Assembly (NCBI GenBank): GCA_009193035.1
Contig: SWDT01000011.1
Coordinates: forward strand, 806,001 to 870,000
Length of the DNA: 64,000 nucleotides
Direction: 5' to 3'
Source of the DNA: Halicephalobus mephisto
Lineage: Eukaryota > Nematoda > Chromadorea > Rhabditida > Panagrolaimidae
The position numbers and the translations under genes were made by a program. The notes below the pieces were generated by a model. It was given only the letters and a program-made list of their open reading frames with translations. It did no database searches and was not told where the DNA came from. Shown piece by piece: positions 23,541-35,295 of this stretch (within the stretch, counting starts at the first letter, position 1; each line of letters begins with the position of its first letter).

Positions 23541-24320
23541 AATAATCTCGAACGCAATTTTTAAAACTTTCCGGTCGAGGCCGAAAATAGTAAAATTTAA
23601 TTTTTATGTAGTTTTAAAATATTTCAAAAATGTCTAATATGTTATAAATTGTAATATTTTAAAAACAAAAATATTTATAGTTAAATTTCTCTCGACAGGA
23701 ATTTGGAAACTTTCCAGCTAAGACCAAAAAAGTAAAATTTAATTTTTATGTAATTTTAAAATATTTTTAAAATGTTTAATAAATTCTAAATTGTAATATT
23801 TTGGAAATATTTATGGTTAAATTTCTCTCGACAGGAATTTTGAAACTTTCCAGCTAAGACCAAAAAAGTAAAATTTAATTTTTATGTAATTTTAAAAATT
23901 TCAAAAATTTCTAATAAATTCTGAATCGTGTTGTTATTAAAAAATAAAATATTTTCACACATTTTTTAGGAAATTTCCGCAACCAGAATTTTCACAACTT
24001 TCCGGTCGAGACCGAAAGCTATAAAACTTTGTTTACGTGATTTCGGCGAATTCTTAAAGTACTCAAAAGCTTCCGAACTCGTACTATTATAAATAAACAG
24101 AAAAGTTCGGAACCAAATTTCGAAATTTTATCTGGAGATCAAGTTTGAAAATTTTCTTGTCAAGACCCAAATTTTCGAAAATTAAAAAGTTCTAAAAATT
24201 AAAAACTTTAAAAAACCAAAAATTAAAAAATTCTAAAATTAATTTAACAAAAAATAAATATTTACAATAAAACTTTTAAAATTTTCCTGACACGAATTTT
24301 GGGATTTTCCAATCGAGACC
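23540..24320. repeat. Satellite family A, forward orientation, second locus
   Basis: Three to four ~128-base units with CTCTCGACAGGAATTT, ACTTTCCAGCTAAGACCAAA, AAATTTAATTTTTATGTAAT and AATATTTATAGTTAAATTTC, nearly identical to the 14.96-15.6 kb array 8.5 kb away. It ends with a diverged TTCCGGTCGAGACCGAAA copy near 24000 and another near 24300. Confidence 0.85.
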
Positions 24321-24479
24321 GAAAATAACAAAAATTTTATTTTTTAAAATTATTTTATTTTTTTTATTTTTCAAAAATTTTATTTTTTAAAATTATTTTA
24401 TTTTTTAAAATTTTTCAAAATTATTTTTATTTTTTATTTTTTAAAATTTTCTAAAATTATTTTTTATTTTTTAAAAATT

Positions 24480-24680
24480 ATTTAAAAAATTGCAATTTTG
24501 TGCGTGGGCACAGATCTTCGAACTTGTCTGCATTTTTGAATTTTTTACGTCAATTTTGTTTTCGCTTTTATCCTGGAGATTACTGGATAATGTCTCGAAA
24601 AGAAAATATTCTAGAACATGACAGATAAGAGTCCTTTGAGTCATGAAATCACTGTCAAACACACCTTCCGGAAGCTTGGA
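24480..24680 (-). other. Non-AT islet, possible minus-strand exon
   Basis: About 200 bases open on the minus strand, with coding-like text (KLPEGVFDSDFMTQRTLICH, then VLEYFLFETLSSNLQD). The plus strand is open in a shorter frame. A TTCCAAG-type junction near 24680 is a poor acceptor. No family is recognised. Given as a candidate only. Confidence 0.25.
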
Positions 24681-24689
24681 AATTTGAAA

Positions 24690-24818
24690 TAAAATTTTTA
24701 TTGAAGATATTGAAAATAATAAGTTTTCAATTTTATAAAAAAAATAAAAAAAATAAAAATATTTTAATTCGAAAAATTTGAAATAAAAAAATTTTAAAAA
24801 CAAAAAATTTTAAAATTT

Positions 24819-24849
<31 letters not shown>

Positions 24850-26390
24850 AAATAAAAAAATAAAAAAATAAAAAATAAAAAATAAAAATTTTTAAATTTC
24901 TTTAATTTTTTAAAAACGAAAATTTTTATTAAATACAGTATACTTTTTAAAAAAGAAAAAATTGTTTGTTTTTGAATTTTGTGACTTCAGAATCCGTTGC
25001 TCATTTTTGGAACCCTCTAAAGCGTCTTAAAGGTCAAGATTTTAATTTTAGGTCTCAGTTGGAATTTTTAAAAATTCACAAATGATTATTTACGATATTG
25101 TAACAAATAGTTTTACTTTGATAATAATACAGTTTTGGATATTTGAGTGTTCTTAGAACTTTTCAAAACATTAAAAATTAAAAAATTTGAATCTCAATTG
25201 GAAAATTACAAAAATTATTTTTACAGTATTTTTAAAATTGTATTATATTTTTTTATAAAATATATTTGATAATTTTTAAATTTTTAATCATCAAAAAAAA
25301 TAAATTAAAAAATTTGAATCTCAACTGGAAAATTACAAAAATTATTTCTACAGTATTTTTAAATTGTATTATATTTTTTTTATAAAAAATATTTGACGAT
25401 TTTCAAATTTTTAATCATCAAAAAAAAATAAATTAAAAAATTCGAATCTCAATTGGAAAATTACAAAAATTATTTTTACAGTATTTTTAAAATTGTATTA
25501 TATTTTTTTATAAAATATATTTGACGATTTTTAAATTTTTAATCATAAAAAAAAAATAAATTAAAAAATTCGAATCTCAACTGGAAAATTGTGAAAATTA
25601 TTTTCGAGACAATTTTTAAAATTTCATCTGAAGTATTTTTATTTTTTACAATGATACAATTTTGGGATTAAAAACTATAAAAAATTCTCATTTCACTAAT
25701 TTTTGATTTTTAAAAAATTTTTGGAATTCTTGAATTTTTGGAGTTTTTTAGATCTTTAGATTTTTCAAATTTTTTTGATTTTTAAAAATTTTTGGAATTT
25801 TTTAAATTTTAAAATTTTTTGAATTTTTGGACTTTTTTAAATTTTTGGATTTTATTTATTTTTTGATTTTATTCATTTTTTTTGATTTTTGGATTTTTTG
25901 AATTTTTTTAAATTTTTTGACTTTTTTGTTTTTTGATTTTTGGACTTTTTTGGAGGAGTAACTTTCCCAGAGGATCCTCCTTTTTTATTACGCCTTTGCT
26001 TCTAGACTGTTATCATGGACTATCCTTGAAATTTCGTTGACAGGTATAAAGTCCAAAAATATCACTTGACTGGTCAATCATATTTATTTTTTTTATCTTA
26101 AACTTTTAAAAAAAATCAATTTTTTAATTAAAAATAACAAATTTTTTTAATTTCAAAAAAAAATTTATTTTAAAAAAATCTTAAATAATTTTAAAAAAAA
26201 ACTAAAATAATTTTAAAAAAAATTAAATTAATTTAAAAAAGTTTTTTTAAATTTAAATTAATTTTAAAAAAAACTAAGATAATTTTAAAAATTTTTCTTA
26301 AATTTAAAAATAATTTTTTAAAATAATTTAAAAATAATTTTTAAAAATAATTTAAAATTATTCGGACTTTTTTGATTTCGAAAAAGTTTG
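24690..26390. repeat. AT-rich repeats including reverse satellite A relatives
   Basis: 24800-24900 is (AAAAAT)n. 25020-25620 has four copies of a ~125-base unit with GAATCTCAACTGGAAAATTA, ATTATTTTTACAGTATTTTT and GTATTATATTTTTTT. The CTCAACTGGAAA word is the reverse-oriented satellite core. 25670-25950 and 26090-26360 are T-rich and A-rich runs. A small islet at 25955-26060 contains GAGGATCC. Confidence 0.6.
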
Positions 26391-26394
26391 TGGT

Positions 26395-27430
26395 TTTCGG
26401 ACTCATTTCCATCCGAAATCCGAGAAAGTTTCCGTTGACGTTTTTGGCATACTGTAGGTTGTTTGAAAAACTTTAATTTTAATTTTCAAAAATTTGATAT
26501 TTTAAAATTTAAAATTCAGAAAATTCGAATTGAAACAATTTTGAAAAAAAAACATTTCTGAATTTTTAATTGGATAAAATACCGGGGGAGTTTCCGGAAC
26601 TTGAAAAATTCTGGAAATTTGGGGAAATAGAAAATTTTGAAGTCTTCTAAAATTAACAAAAATTTTGAGGACTTTTTGGAATTTTTGAAAATTTTCTGGA
26701 ATTAATCGTAGGAGTCTGAAAGATTTTAGAATTTTCCAGAATCGACTGTAGAATTCTGGAATATTTTGGAATTTTCCAGAATCTACTGTAGAATTCTGAA
26801 AGATTTTAGGATTTCTAGAAAATCTTCCAAAATTTATGGTAGAATTCTGAAATTTCGTGAAAGATTCTGAAAGATTTTAGAACTTTCTAGAATCTACTGT
26901 AAAATTTAGAAACCTTTTGAAATCCCCTGAGAATCTTATGAAGGTTTCTGGAGCTTTCTGAAATTCAATGAAGAAATCTAGAATTCTATGGAAAATTCCA
27001 GAATCGAATAGAGATTCTGAAACGTTCTAAAGCCTTCTTGAAGATTCCAGAATTCATACAAGTTTCTGGAGTCTCCCAGAATCCAGCCGATTCCGGAACG
27101 TTCTAGAACCATACTGAAGCTCCTGGAGTCCTTGAAAAATCTGGATAAATTTAAAAATCTTCAAAACTAAATTCTTAGAAAAAGTAGCTAAAAATAAAAC
27201 TTTGAAAATTTCTGAGAATTCGTCTCGGGACAATTGCCGAACAATGTCTTTTTTATTTTTGCAATTTTCGACCAAAATTCCTATTTTTGGCATTTATACA
27301 ACTGCCAGGATAATCTTAATCCATTTTTTTTTGACTTTTGAAAATACGTCATTTTTTAAAATAGAATTTTTCAAAGATTTGAAACTAATGAGAATAATTA
27401 GTCCATAACGCCTAGGGGGTTTATTTCGAA
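26395..27430. other. Non-coding stretch with dispersed TTCTAGAATTTTCCAGAATC repeats
   Basis: 26580-27120 is made of ~25-35 base words around TTTTAGAATTTTCCAGAATC and CTACTGTAGAATTCTG, a type seen in many introns of this window. An open frame at 27054-27293 (minus) follows this repeat and is not accepted. Confidence 0.5.
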
Positions 27431-27625
27431 ATGACGCCATATTTCGTAGTCTCGTCGTTAGTTGTTTTCTTGCCATTCATGGACCCGCGTTCCGGCCTGG
27501 CCACTCTCGCCCGCAGGCAATCAAGCCCTGTCCGCCCATTTTGCTCGAGCAAGTCCTTGTTTTCGATGCCGAAAACCAGTCCACGTCATTTTTGCATGTT
27601 GTTCATCGCGAGGGTGGCGGTTTTT
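27431..27625 (+). other. GC-richest islet of the desert, open in several frames
   Basis: About 190 bases with many CG dinucleotides. One plus frame reads FLPFMDPRSGLATLARRQ, another reads ILLEQVLVFDAENQSTSFLH after a CGCAG. The minus strand reads LVFGIENKDLLEQNGRTGLD through to a stop. It is probably an exon or a regulatory/RNA element, but the frame cannot be chosen by eye. Confidence 0.3.
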
Positions 27626-27659
27626 CTATTTTTTCACATTTTTTACATTTCTAAAAATA

Positions 27660-28700
27660 AATTTTAAAATTGTATAATTTTAAAAAAAAGTTTTTTTGAT
27701 TTTAAAAATAAATTTAAAAAAAAAGTTTTTTTGATTTTACAAATAATTTAAAAAAAAAAGTTTTTTTGATTTTACAAATAATTTAAAAAAAAAAGTTTTT
27801 TTTATTTTAAAAATAAATTTTAAAATTGTATAATTTTTAAAAAAAAGTTTTTTTATTTTAAAAATAATAATTCTTTGTTGAAATCAAATTTAGGAACATG
27901 TTTGGAGGCAATTTTGCGGTAGTTTCCATGATAATATGGATTTTGGGATTTTTAAAGTCCCGCGAAAAAGCAAAATTGGAAAAATTGGAAATTTTTAAAA
28001 CTTTTTTACCATTTTTAGAATTTTAAAATATTTTTTAAAAATAATTTTACAGTAATTTTATTTTTAATTTTTGAATTTCCTCGAAAAAATGACAATTTTT
28101 TAAAACTTTTTTACCATTTTTAAAATTTTAAAATATTTTTTAAAAATAATTTTATAAAAAATTTATTTTCAATTTTTGAATTTCCTCGAAAAAGTGAAAA
28201 TTTTTGGAAATTGACTTTTTTAAATCCTTTTACTACTTCTAAAAACCATAAAAATTAGTTTTAAAACAATTTTACAATAGTGTAATTTTTGGAATTTTTA
28301 TAATTTTTGAATTTCTGCGAAAAAAACAAAGTTTACAAAATTGGAAAATCGGCAATTTTCTGAAATTGACTTTTTTCATATTTTTATCACTTCTAAAATC
28401 CTAAAATATTCGCTTTGAGATAATTCTACAGTACTTTTTAATTTTTAATTTCTACAGTAATCTAAGTTTTTAATTTTTATAATAATTTAAATTTTTAATT
28501 TTTACAGTAATTTAAGTTTTAATTTCTACAGTAATTTAATTTTTAATTTCTACAGTAATTTAATTTTTAATTTCTACAGTAATTTGATTTTTAATTTCTA
28601 TAGTAATCTAAGTTTTTAATTTTTAAAATAATTTGATTTTTAATTTCTACAGTAATTTGATCTTTAATTTTTACAATAATTTGATTTTTTGAGATTTGTG
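27660..28700. repeat. Short tandem repeats
   Basis: 27660-27870: five ~45-base units of AAAAAAAGTTTTTTTGATTT plus AAAAATAAATTT. 28000-28400: three ~100-150 base units ending in GAATTTCCTCGAAAAA. 28430-28690: about twelve 20-23 base units of TTTTTAATTTCTACAGTAAT. No gene seen. Confidence 0.75.
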
Positions 28701-30170
28701 AATAATTACGCAGGAGAGAGATTTACGAGAGCGGAAAAAGTGGCAAATCTGGCAAACCTCATTGAAAGCGACTCGCACTGGCGTCACTCGCTTTCTTGTT
28801 TCTTTTAACGGAGCGCTGGCAATTTCTAGAACGTTCTAGAAATTTTTTTAAACATTTTCAAAAATCTTTATTAAAATTTTTTTAAATATTATCATTTTTA
28901 GAATTTTTAAAATTCTTTTCAGATATTTCTAAAGAATTGAAAAAATAAAATTTTCGAAAATAAAAAAACTTTTTTGAAGAATTTTAAAAATAAAATTTTT
29001 TTTGGAGAATTTTAAAAATAAAATTTTCGGAAATAAAAAAACTTTTGGAGAATTATAAAAATGAAATTTTTAAAAAGAATTTTAAAAATTAATTTTTTTT
29101 GAAAAGTTTTAAAAATTGATTTTTTTGAAGAATTTTGGAATTTTTATTTTTATTTTTAAATAATTGTGATTTTTTGAAATTTTTGAATTCCCGCGGAAAT
29201 GGAACAAGCCCTGTGTGAATGAAATAAACGACAAATCTGGTAAACTGTCATTAAGATTGACTCATAGTGTAATTTTGTCTTTTTATTTTTGTCCATTGTA
29301 AAATTCTCAAAAACTAAAAATTCTTTTTAAAACATTTTCAAACTTTTTTTAATTTTTATAATTAATGATTATCGCAATTTCAAAATTTCTAAGCAAAGAG
29401 CAAAAGTAAAAAAAAGTAGAAAATTACCAGGTTTACCATCTTAGTTGACTATGACGTCATTTTTTAATTTTCAATTTTTTCAATTTTTTTAAAGTTTTAT
29501 TTTTTTAATTCTTTTAAAAATTAAAAATAAATTTAAAAATTTTTAAGTTTTATTTTTTAAAAATTAAAATAAAATTTTAAAAAATTTTTTAAGTTTTATT
29601 TTTTTTAAATTTTTTAATGATTTTAAAAACTTTCGAAATTTAATTCTAGGACAGTTTTACGACGCTTATTTTTGTTTTTTTATAAAAGTATAATTTTGCC
29701 TAAAATTAAACCCACTCATGTATTAACCGTACTTTCCGATTTTTTGGAATTTTAATTTTTTAATTCTGTTGGCCCAATTTTTTTAAAAATTCAACTTTTT
29801 GATCGATGTTTCAAATAAAAATTCAAAAGCCATTTTTTCCAAAATAATGAGAAAATCAACAATTGTTTGTCTCTGCCGGCCTTGTTCTCGACCATTCCAA
29901 ACGCCCCGCCCACTGGCTCTTTTCGCAGGGCTCCACCATTTGGCGACTCGCTCTGGTCCGTTCCGGATGCGCACATCTCTCTCTTATCATTCTTATCTCG
30001 AAAATTCTCCAAAGCCTAGGAAAACCATATTTTTCTTTAAACATTTTTTATTTTTTACTTTTTATTTACATTACAGAACCAGATGCCCATTTTACGTGTT
30101 TCAAATGTTTTTCGCGATTTTTATACAAGTTTTGATTTTTATGTTTTTATATAAACTTTTATAATTTTTT
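28701..30170. other. TENT5: 5' flank of the TENT5 gene with two non-AT islets
   Basis: 28705-28825 and 29865-30005 have balanced composition; the rest is AT-rich. The second islet has many CG dinucleotides and CTTTTCGCAG|GGCTCC, a possible acceptor. These may be upstream exons, 5' UTR exons or promoter elements of the gene starting near 30.2 kb. Frames are open on both strands, so no coding call is made. Confidence 0.35.
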
Positions 30171-30180
30171 GTTTTTTAAG

Positions 30181-32475
30181 ATCAAAATTACGACAACGAC
30201 AATTGAACGTAAATTTTTCCCACCCGGCTTGTCGCAAAAGTCTCCCAGAAGACGGAAATCGAGTTCGGGTTCCTCCAACTCGACCATGACAGGTCTCACC
30301 CCCTTGCCCAAGGCCGAATGTTGCTCGACTAGTTATGCTTCCCCAAGCTCAAATATCACTGAATTAAACTCGAAACAGGTAAATCTAGTTCATTATCGTC
30401 GGATTAAATCTGTTTCGATCGATCAAATCGATTTTATTGAAACTGATTTAATCTGGATTTTATTATTTTTGTTTTTTATTCAATAATGGAGAGAATTATT
30501 TCAGATTGAACGCCTACGCTCCGTTTTGAGCGAGTCCGTTGAAATTCATGGTAGAGAAAATTTCCCAACTTTGGAGATTATCCTCCAGGACTTGATCGGA
30601 AGAGTCAGAAAACAACTTGAGTTAACTGGCGTCAACCTCAAATGTGTCAGACTCAACGGCGGAGCCGCCAGTTACGTTCTTGCAAATGAACAGTTTCAAT
30701 ATTCTGATTTGGACCTAATTTTCCCAATTTCCCTCTCCAGTGAAGAGGATTTTGACAAGGTCCGGGACGCCGTTTTCGATTCTCTTCTTAGTCTCATGCC
30801 AATCCAGATTAACAAAAACAACATCTGTGCTGATACTTTGAAGGATGTCTACATTTCTAAAATGGTCAAAGTGTGCACCGAAGAAGACAAGTGGTCCCTC
30901 TTCAGCCTCCACAACGATTACGGTAGATGTATTGAGTTGAAATTTGTGGACAAAATGCGTAGACAATTTGAATTCAGTGTTGATTCTTTCCAAATTACAT
31001 TGGATAAGTTACTAGATAATCCTAAAGAACAAAAACCAGTTGTTGTTGCTGAATCCATGTTTGGAGATGTTCGTCAAGCCTTAGGGCATTTGAATAAGAG
31101 ATTAATCGACACCAGAGCTCCTGAAGAAATCCGAGGTGGAGGACTTCTGAAGTACTGTCATCTTCTAACCAGAGGATACAGAGCTACAGCAAATTGTCGA
31201 GAAATGGAAAAATATATGTGTTCCAGATTTTTCATCGATTTCAGCGACATCCAAACTCAGGAAATGAAGCTCATCTGTTATCTCGACAACCACTTTGGAA
31301 ACGAAGATCAAGTAAGTTTTTTTTAATAAAAAATATGGATTACTGTAGAGGGATAGTTAGATATTAAGGCACTTTCGGATTTAAAAAAACCACGTTGACC
31401 TTTGGAGAATAAATAAGGGGTTCTGTGCTTTACATGATTCTAAAAATTTCAAAAATATCTAAAAATATATTTCTGAAACCTTTAATAATATAGTTTTGAA
31501 TTTAAATTATCAGTTTATTTTTAAACATTTTAAAAAAAATTTATTTCGAGACAATTTTGGATTTTTTGATATATGAATTTTGAAATTTTGAAAATTACAA
31601 TTTTTTAGCTTTTAAATATCTCGAAAATCCTAAAAGTACTTTGTTTCTGAAAAATTGAAAAACTTGTTTCTAATTTTCTATAATTTGGTTTTTTTGGGAT
31701 TTTTCGAATTCTCGCACAAATGAAAAATTGATTTAGGAAATAAAAAACAATAAATCCGGTAATTCGCTACTTGGATTCCTTTTTTTTAAATAACGAAATT
31801 TTTTGAACTTTAGAAAATTAAAAATTTTATGAAAAATTTGTGTTTTGTGTGTTTAAATAAATTTGTTAAAAATGAGGAACTGAAAACAATGTAGTAAGTA
31901 CCCTCGTTTTGGCATTGACGTTTTTCGGCGGGGGCGCTGCAAGGGAGCCTTGTTTGTATAACCAACACTCGTTTTTTTCTGACGTCGGATTACGTCAAGG
32001 AGAAAGCGCGTGCCTGCGGCACTCACTCATTCTGTCTCTATATCTTTTGCCTTTATGTGGTATTGATGCAATTAGTGAAGAAAAAATAGCTTCTGAAAGA
32101 ACATTAGATTCTTCAAAAAGGGAACTTTGAATAATTTATTAATAAAAAAAAATTTTTTAGATGAAATTGGATTATTTGCAATTACTTCATAAAACAATTA
32201 AAGAATCGACTATTTGTCTTATGGGACATGAACGTCGTCAAACCCTTCAGATGGTCGACAGACTTCGGAATCAGTTGGAATACGGTATGATGTACTCTAA
32301 CTCTACTCTTAGTGTTGCATGTAGCGGAGCTGAAACCCCCAGTGGAATGAGCTCCCCTGCTCCTCCGAGCACTATTTCGACTGATACGGTGTCTTCTGTT
32401 CCTAGTTCTTCTCCGGGCCGTTCTACCATACTGTATTGGCCTCCGAATTCAAATTTCTGGATCCCTGTCGTCTAA
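30181..32475 (+). CDS. TENT5: TENT5/FAM46-type terminal nucleotidyltransferase
   Basis: Non-canonical poly(A) polymerase family that adds adenosines to mRNA 3' ends. Exons: 30181(?)-30378, 30505-31311, 32161-32475. Junctions are phase 0 and fit the family ([14 protein letters not shown]). Visible marks are [11 protein letters not shown], the nucleotidyltransferase signature GGAASYVL with catalytic aspartates in [14 protein letters not shown]...[35 protein letters not shown] and [14 protein letters not shown], all in family order. A Ser/Thr/Pro-rich tail ends WIPVV. From ATG 30286 the protein has 404 residues. The frame stays open upstream with coding-like text ([19 protein letters not shown]) to a TTTTTTAAG that is an unusual acceptor, so the true start and any upstream exons are unknown. 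Intron 2 holds a non-AT islet. Confidence 0.93.
31895..32135. other. Non-AT islet inside TENT5 intron 2
   Basis: About 230 bases with CG-rich segments (TTCGGCGGGGGCGCTGC near 31924 and AGAAAGCGCGTGCCTGCGG near 32002) and TGACGTCGGATTACGTCA near 31980. The plus strand is open for 70 codons without a family match. The flanking exons join directly in the family alignment, so this is not a constitutive exon. Confidence 0.4.
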
Positions 32476-35144
32476 TATTTGGTCCTGTTGATCAGGAATA
32501 CTGTAGAACATCGATGTTAGCTTATAGTAAAAAAGCTTTAGAAAAAAATTTGTTTTTTTTTTGTATATTTTTATTGTTTTTTCGAGAGCCCGCCTTCTGT
32601 TTGCCTTGTTAAGTGCCTGGAATTACTGTAGTTTTGCTGGTTGTCGAAAAAAAAAACTTGTAGCATTTTTTATATATCGTTATTACAGCCAGCTATTGTT
32701 TCCTGGCGCTTTATTTCTGGTAAGCCCCTTAGGGCATTTTTCTATCCAAAAAAAAAAATTAATTCAGCGGGCCCCAATACAAATCAAAACGTGGTTTTTT
32801 ATAAATTTAAAAAAAAAATATTTTTGTTTTTTTTTCATGTTATTTTGTATACATAATATTTTTGAAAAAAAAATAAAAATTTTAAATAATAATACTGTAA
32901 TTGGATATAAAGAGATTTAATTTTTTTTCATAAAGGAAATTAGGATTTGAAATTATTTCGGAAATTTTTCTGGAAAATTTTTTTTGCGAAATTTTTTAAA
33001 AATGGATTTTGAATGAATTAAAAAAAATCCCAAGAGATTTTGGAAGGTTTCAAAATTCGTGAAGTTTGAAAAATTCGGAGAATTCTCTGCTGGATTCTGG
33101 GAACATTGAGGAAGTTTAAAATTTTAAAAGAATTTAGAAATTTGAGATTTTAGAAGTTTTTTTTACTGTATTATAGAAATTTCTAAGATTCTGAAAGGTT
33201 GTAGAATTTTCTATTGAATTTTGGGAAGCTTCAAAAGTTTTTAAAATTTTAAAAGAATTTAGAAACTTGTGAGATTTTAGAAGTTTTAGTTTTCTACTGG
33301 ATTATAGAAATTTCTAAGATTTTCGAGGACTTCAGTAGCTTTCAAGAGATCATCGAAGAATTCAGAAAATTTTATGAGGTTTTAGAAAAGTTGTAGTTTT
33401 CTACTGGATTTTGGGAAACTAGAAGATTTTGAGATTTTAAAAGAATTTAGAAATTTACGAGGTTTTAGAAAAGTTGTAGTTTTTTACTGGATTTTGGGAA
33501 GCTTTAGAAAATTTTAAAAGAATTTAGAAATTTATGAGGTTTTAGAAAAGTTGTAGTTTTTTACTGAATTTTGGGAAGCTTTAAAATCCTTCAGAATTTC
33601 TCGAAAGTTTCTAATGTTTCTAAAATTTGAAGAAAACTTTAGAAACTACGAGATTCCAGAAAATTCCAAAATCTTCTACTTGATTCTGGAAGCTTCTAAG
33701 AGATCCTTGAAGATTTCAGAAATTTCTATTGGACTTTGGAAGTTTTAGTGAAATTTCGGAGGACTTCAATGTCAACTGCACCATAAAAGTTTGATGAACT
33801 TGTAGAATCGCCTAGAGGTTTCTATGATATCATCCAATTTCAGAGTTTTATATTTAGTTTTACAATTTTCCAAAATTCTTACAAAAATAAAAAAAAACAC
33901 AAATTTTCAAAAAAAAATTTAAATTTTCTAAAATTTCCAATTTTTTTTAAATTTAAAAAATTTTAAAATTTCTAGAATTTTTAAAATTTTTCAATTTTTA
34001 AAATTTTTTCAATTTTTTTTTAATTTTTAAAATTTTTAAAATTTTTTAATTTTTTAATTTCTAAAATTTTTAAAAATGTTTTTAGAATTTTTTGGACTTG
34101 TTATTTCAGAATTACTGTTGGATTCTGGAATGTTTACAAATTTTCTCGAGATTTTAAAAAGCTTCTATTAAATTTCACTCGACGTCAGAACTCTTTCAAA
34201 TAATTATAAAAATAAATTAAGCTTTTGAAGCTTTGATTGCTGTTTTTTGGTTTTTTTCTGAAAACATATAAAATAAAAAATTATTTTTTAAAAGAAAAAT
34301 TTCAATTTTCGATATTTTTAGGATTTTTTCACTCGGGTCAGCTGCTTCATCATGCATTACGATTTTAATCAGAAATGCCGAAACTTGACATCAGAATTGT
34401 AAAATTCCTAAAAATTTTGTTTTTCAAAAACAATCTTTTAATTTAAATTAAACTTTAAAATTAAACTAAATTAGGAAATTTAAAAAAAACAAAATTTTAA
34501 AAATTTAAAAATCTAAAAAAAAGAACAATTTAAAAATTTAAAAATTAAAAAAAAACAAAATTTTAAAAATTTAAAAAAAACAAAAATCTTAAAATTAAAC
34601 AAAAAAAATTTTAAATTTAAAAATAATCTTAAAATAAAAAAGAAAAAAGATTTTTAATTTTAAAAAAAAGTAAATTTAAAATTCTTATTTTTTTTTAATT
34701 TTAAAAAAAGTGATTTTTAAATTTTTTTTTGTTTTTTTTAATAAATTTTTTTATTTTTGAAAAAATAAAAATTATTTTTTAATTTTCACATGTTTGAAAA
34801 AATTGATTTTTTAGAAAAATTTGAAAATTAAAAACTGAATAATTTTTTGTTTTTAATGTTATTTGAAATTTTTTTGGTTCAAAAAACATTTTTGAAAAGA
34901 AACATTTGGCATTTTCCAAAATTAACATTCTGTGGAAGTTTTTTTGAATATTTCAGAACCTATTCGAAGTTTCTGAAGCTTCAAAAATTTCTGAATTTTT
35001 AAAAATTAAAACATTTTTAAATTTAAAAAAAAAGTTAATTTTCAATTTTTGAAGATTTTGAAAAATTTAAAATTTTAAAGAATTTTGAAAAATTCTAAAA
35101 TTTTGAAATTTTTTAATTTCGAAGAATTTTAAGATTTTCCAGAA

Positions 35145-35295
35145 TCCATCGGGAGATTCTGAAGTCTTCGAGAAGATTCTGAAGCCTTCGAGAAGATTCT
35201 GAAGCCTTCTGGAAGATTCTGAAGCCTTCTGGAAGATTCTGAAGCCTTCTGGAAGATTCCGAAGTCTTCGAGAAGATTCTGAAGCCTTCTGGAGG
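35145..35295. repeat. 20-base minisatellite
   Basis: About seven direct copies of GATTCTGAAGCCTTCTGGAA and its variant ending TTCGAGAA. It keeps a minus-strand frame open, which is not a gene. Confidence 0.9.

Noticed and set aside
32576..32760. Short segment with acceptor and donor-like ends (TTATTACAG...TCTG|GTAAGC) after TENT5
   Set aside because: It lies beyond the TENT5 stop, only about 30 bases long, and has no supporting frame; probably 3' UTR.
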